A stretch of 64,000 bases of DNA from Pontederia crassipes. Lineage: Eukaryota; Streptophyta; Magnoliopsida; Commelinales; Pontederiaceae. The notes beneath the pieces were generated by a model, which was not told where the DNA came from, did not search any database, and saw nothing but the letters and a program-made list of their open reading frames with translations. Positions 62,937-64,000 of this stretch are shown piece by piece. A program made the translations under genes and the position numbers. The DNA is taken from NCBI GenBank assembly GCA_030549335.1, contig CM060183.1, positions 26,548,552-26,612,551 on the forward strand. Direction: 5' to 3'. Position 1 is the first letter of the stretch; the number at the start of each line of letters is the position of its first letter.

Positions 62937-64000
62937 ATATACATTAACTATCCAAAAAACAATGTTATTGCAAAGATTCAACATTTATGGAATGTCTGGA
63001 CTTCTACATAAGACTTTTAAACAGACTGTTTGGTTGAGTTTCTTGTTTCTATTTTCTGTTTCCTTGGAAAATGGAAATGAAAATACATCAAGTCAAATTC
63101 CAGTTTCTAAAATTATTAGAAAACAAAAAAAATATATCTTTATTTCTATACCTAATTGAAAATGTGATGACAAACTTGTAATGATTTTTTGTATTGGTGG
63201 GCGTTTTCATCTTTTGGATGTTAAAAACTACTATTTTTTTTTCATCTCTTCATCATGTCAGCCATCCAAGCATGTGCACAATTCACGAGTGGACAGGACA
63301 TGCATGACATCTCATCGGGCAGATGCATACATGACCAAGGTTTTGTAAGCAAGCCATCATTGCAAGCAAGATGAATGGCTCTAACAGATTGGTTTACATT
63401 TAAAAGGATAATCTTTCTAAAAAATAAAATAAAAAGTAGAATATTAGACCAAACAAATATTGCTATGTTTTAACAAATGTAAATTTGAAAATAAGAAAAA
63501 GAATATGGAACTAAGAAATGTTTCCCAAACTCAAATGGTCCCTGATTCTCCGGATGAAACTACAGATACCATGATCCAATCCATCAAAAACATGGGTAGT
63601 CCTACTTATGTACCAATAAGATTTTCAGCTCGACATGATAAACTGTTGCTGTGGGAAGAGTAGGACAATAACATAAGTCCAACAAACTTAAAAAGGTGAA
63701 TGGGACACCCAAGGGCAGCTTAATTACAAGCAATATCTAAGTAAATTAGTTGTAAGGAAGTTGGTTAGATGATCTTTTGATGCATCATACGAAGCTAAGT
63801 TGCCTGCTAGAAACCAGTTACCATGCAGATGATGTCAAAGGGCAACAGTTTCATTGTGTTAGTTTTATCATAATGCATAAAGCTCATGCTCGGCAGCAAG
63901 CTTTTTTTTAGGAGAAAAAAGGATGATCGGCATTGTGGTTGTCACCCAAGTATGTATATATAACTATGAAGTGGATGTCATGCTCGGCAGCAAGCTTGGT
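62937..64000. other. SMG1 intron or upstream sequence, no exon recognised
   Basis: AT-rich DNA beyond the transposon nest. A 19-bp direct repeat CATGCTCGGCAGCAAGCTT occurs at 63884-63902 and 63979-63997. The 67-codon plus-strand frame at 63460-63663 has no recognisable domain. I searched the minus strand for the preceding SMG1 kinase exon and did not find it. Confidence 0.45.

Noticed and set aside
63460..63663. 67-codon plus-strand frame near the window end
   Set aside because: No recognised domain or splice context; not compatible with SMG1, which reads on the other strand.

Overview
The window is nuclear DNA of a flowering plant. Genes are split by GT-AG introns, protein families are plant-type, and AT-rich intergenic DNA is full of plant transposons (Au SINEs, CACTA, L1-type LINEs, TRIM, foldback MITEs). 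GC-rich first exons of two genes and the overall style hint at a monocot; the species cannot be named from the sequence. There is no CRISPR array, rRNA or recognisable tRNA gene.

Five protein-coding genes are supported, all on the minus strand. (1) 4403-9222: a complete 15-exon mitochondrial serine hydroxymethyltransferase gene (517 aa). (2) 27513-33405: a complete 9-exon gene (777 aa) for a cytoplasmic protein with an N-terminal USP-like domain and a C-terminal kinase domain whose catalytic motifs are altered (HKD and DFK in place of HRD and DFG). (3, 4) 37428-37706 and 40369-40617: two intronless small genes (92 and 82 aa) that are paralogues of each other, each with a TATA box. (5) 42204-51052: the last 11 coding exons (about 1,558 aa) of SMG1, the PI3K-like kinase of nonsense-mediated mRNA decay. 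Its upstream exons lie beyond the window.

The rest is mostly transposons. Around the SHMT gene are three elements with GGGTG-type ends (7741-7847, 9475-10768, 11941-12771). A decayed LINE (about 13040-21480) has a 4.5-kb CACTA element (16672-21188) inserted in its RNase H domain. That CACTA carries a GC-rich broken copy of an RBR-type ubiquitin ligase gene, which looks like gene capture. A foldback MITE, an Au SINE and a GC-rich DNA element fill 25.6-27.2 kb. A TRIM lies at 35166-35632.

The SMG1 intron upstream of the catalytic-loop exon contains an 11.6-kb nest (51355-62927, flanked by GGAACTAGT). A TIR element was entered by a LINE, and the LINE by a gag-protease-only LTR retrotransposon (53328-58379) and another DNA element. 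The LINE 3' part also contains a nearly perfect 213-bp palindrome. Two Au SINEs in opposite orientation sit in two other SMG1 introns.

The genes are not an operon or a known cluster. The most notable points are the CACTA-captured RBR fragment, the atypical USP-kinase, the palindrome and nested insertion inside the NMD kinase gene, the GC-AG intron in SHMT, and the non-autonomous LTR element with three primer-binding-like modules.
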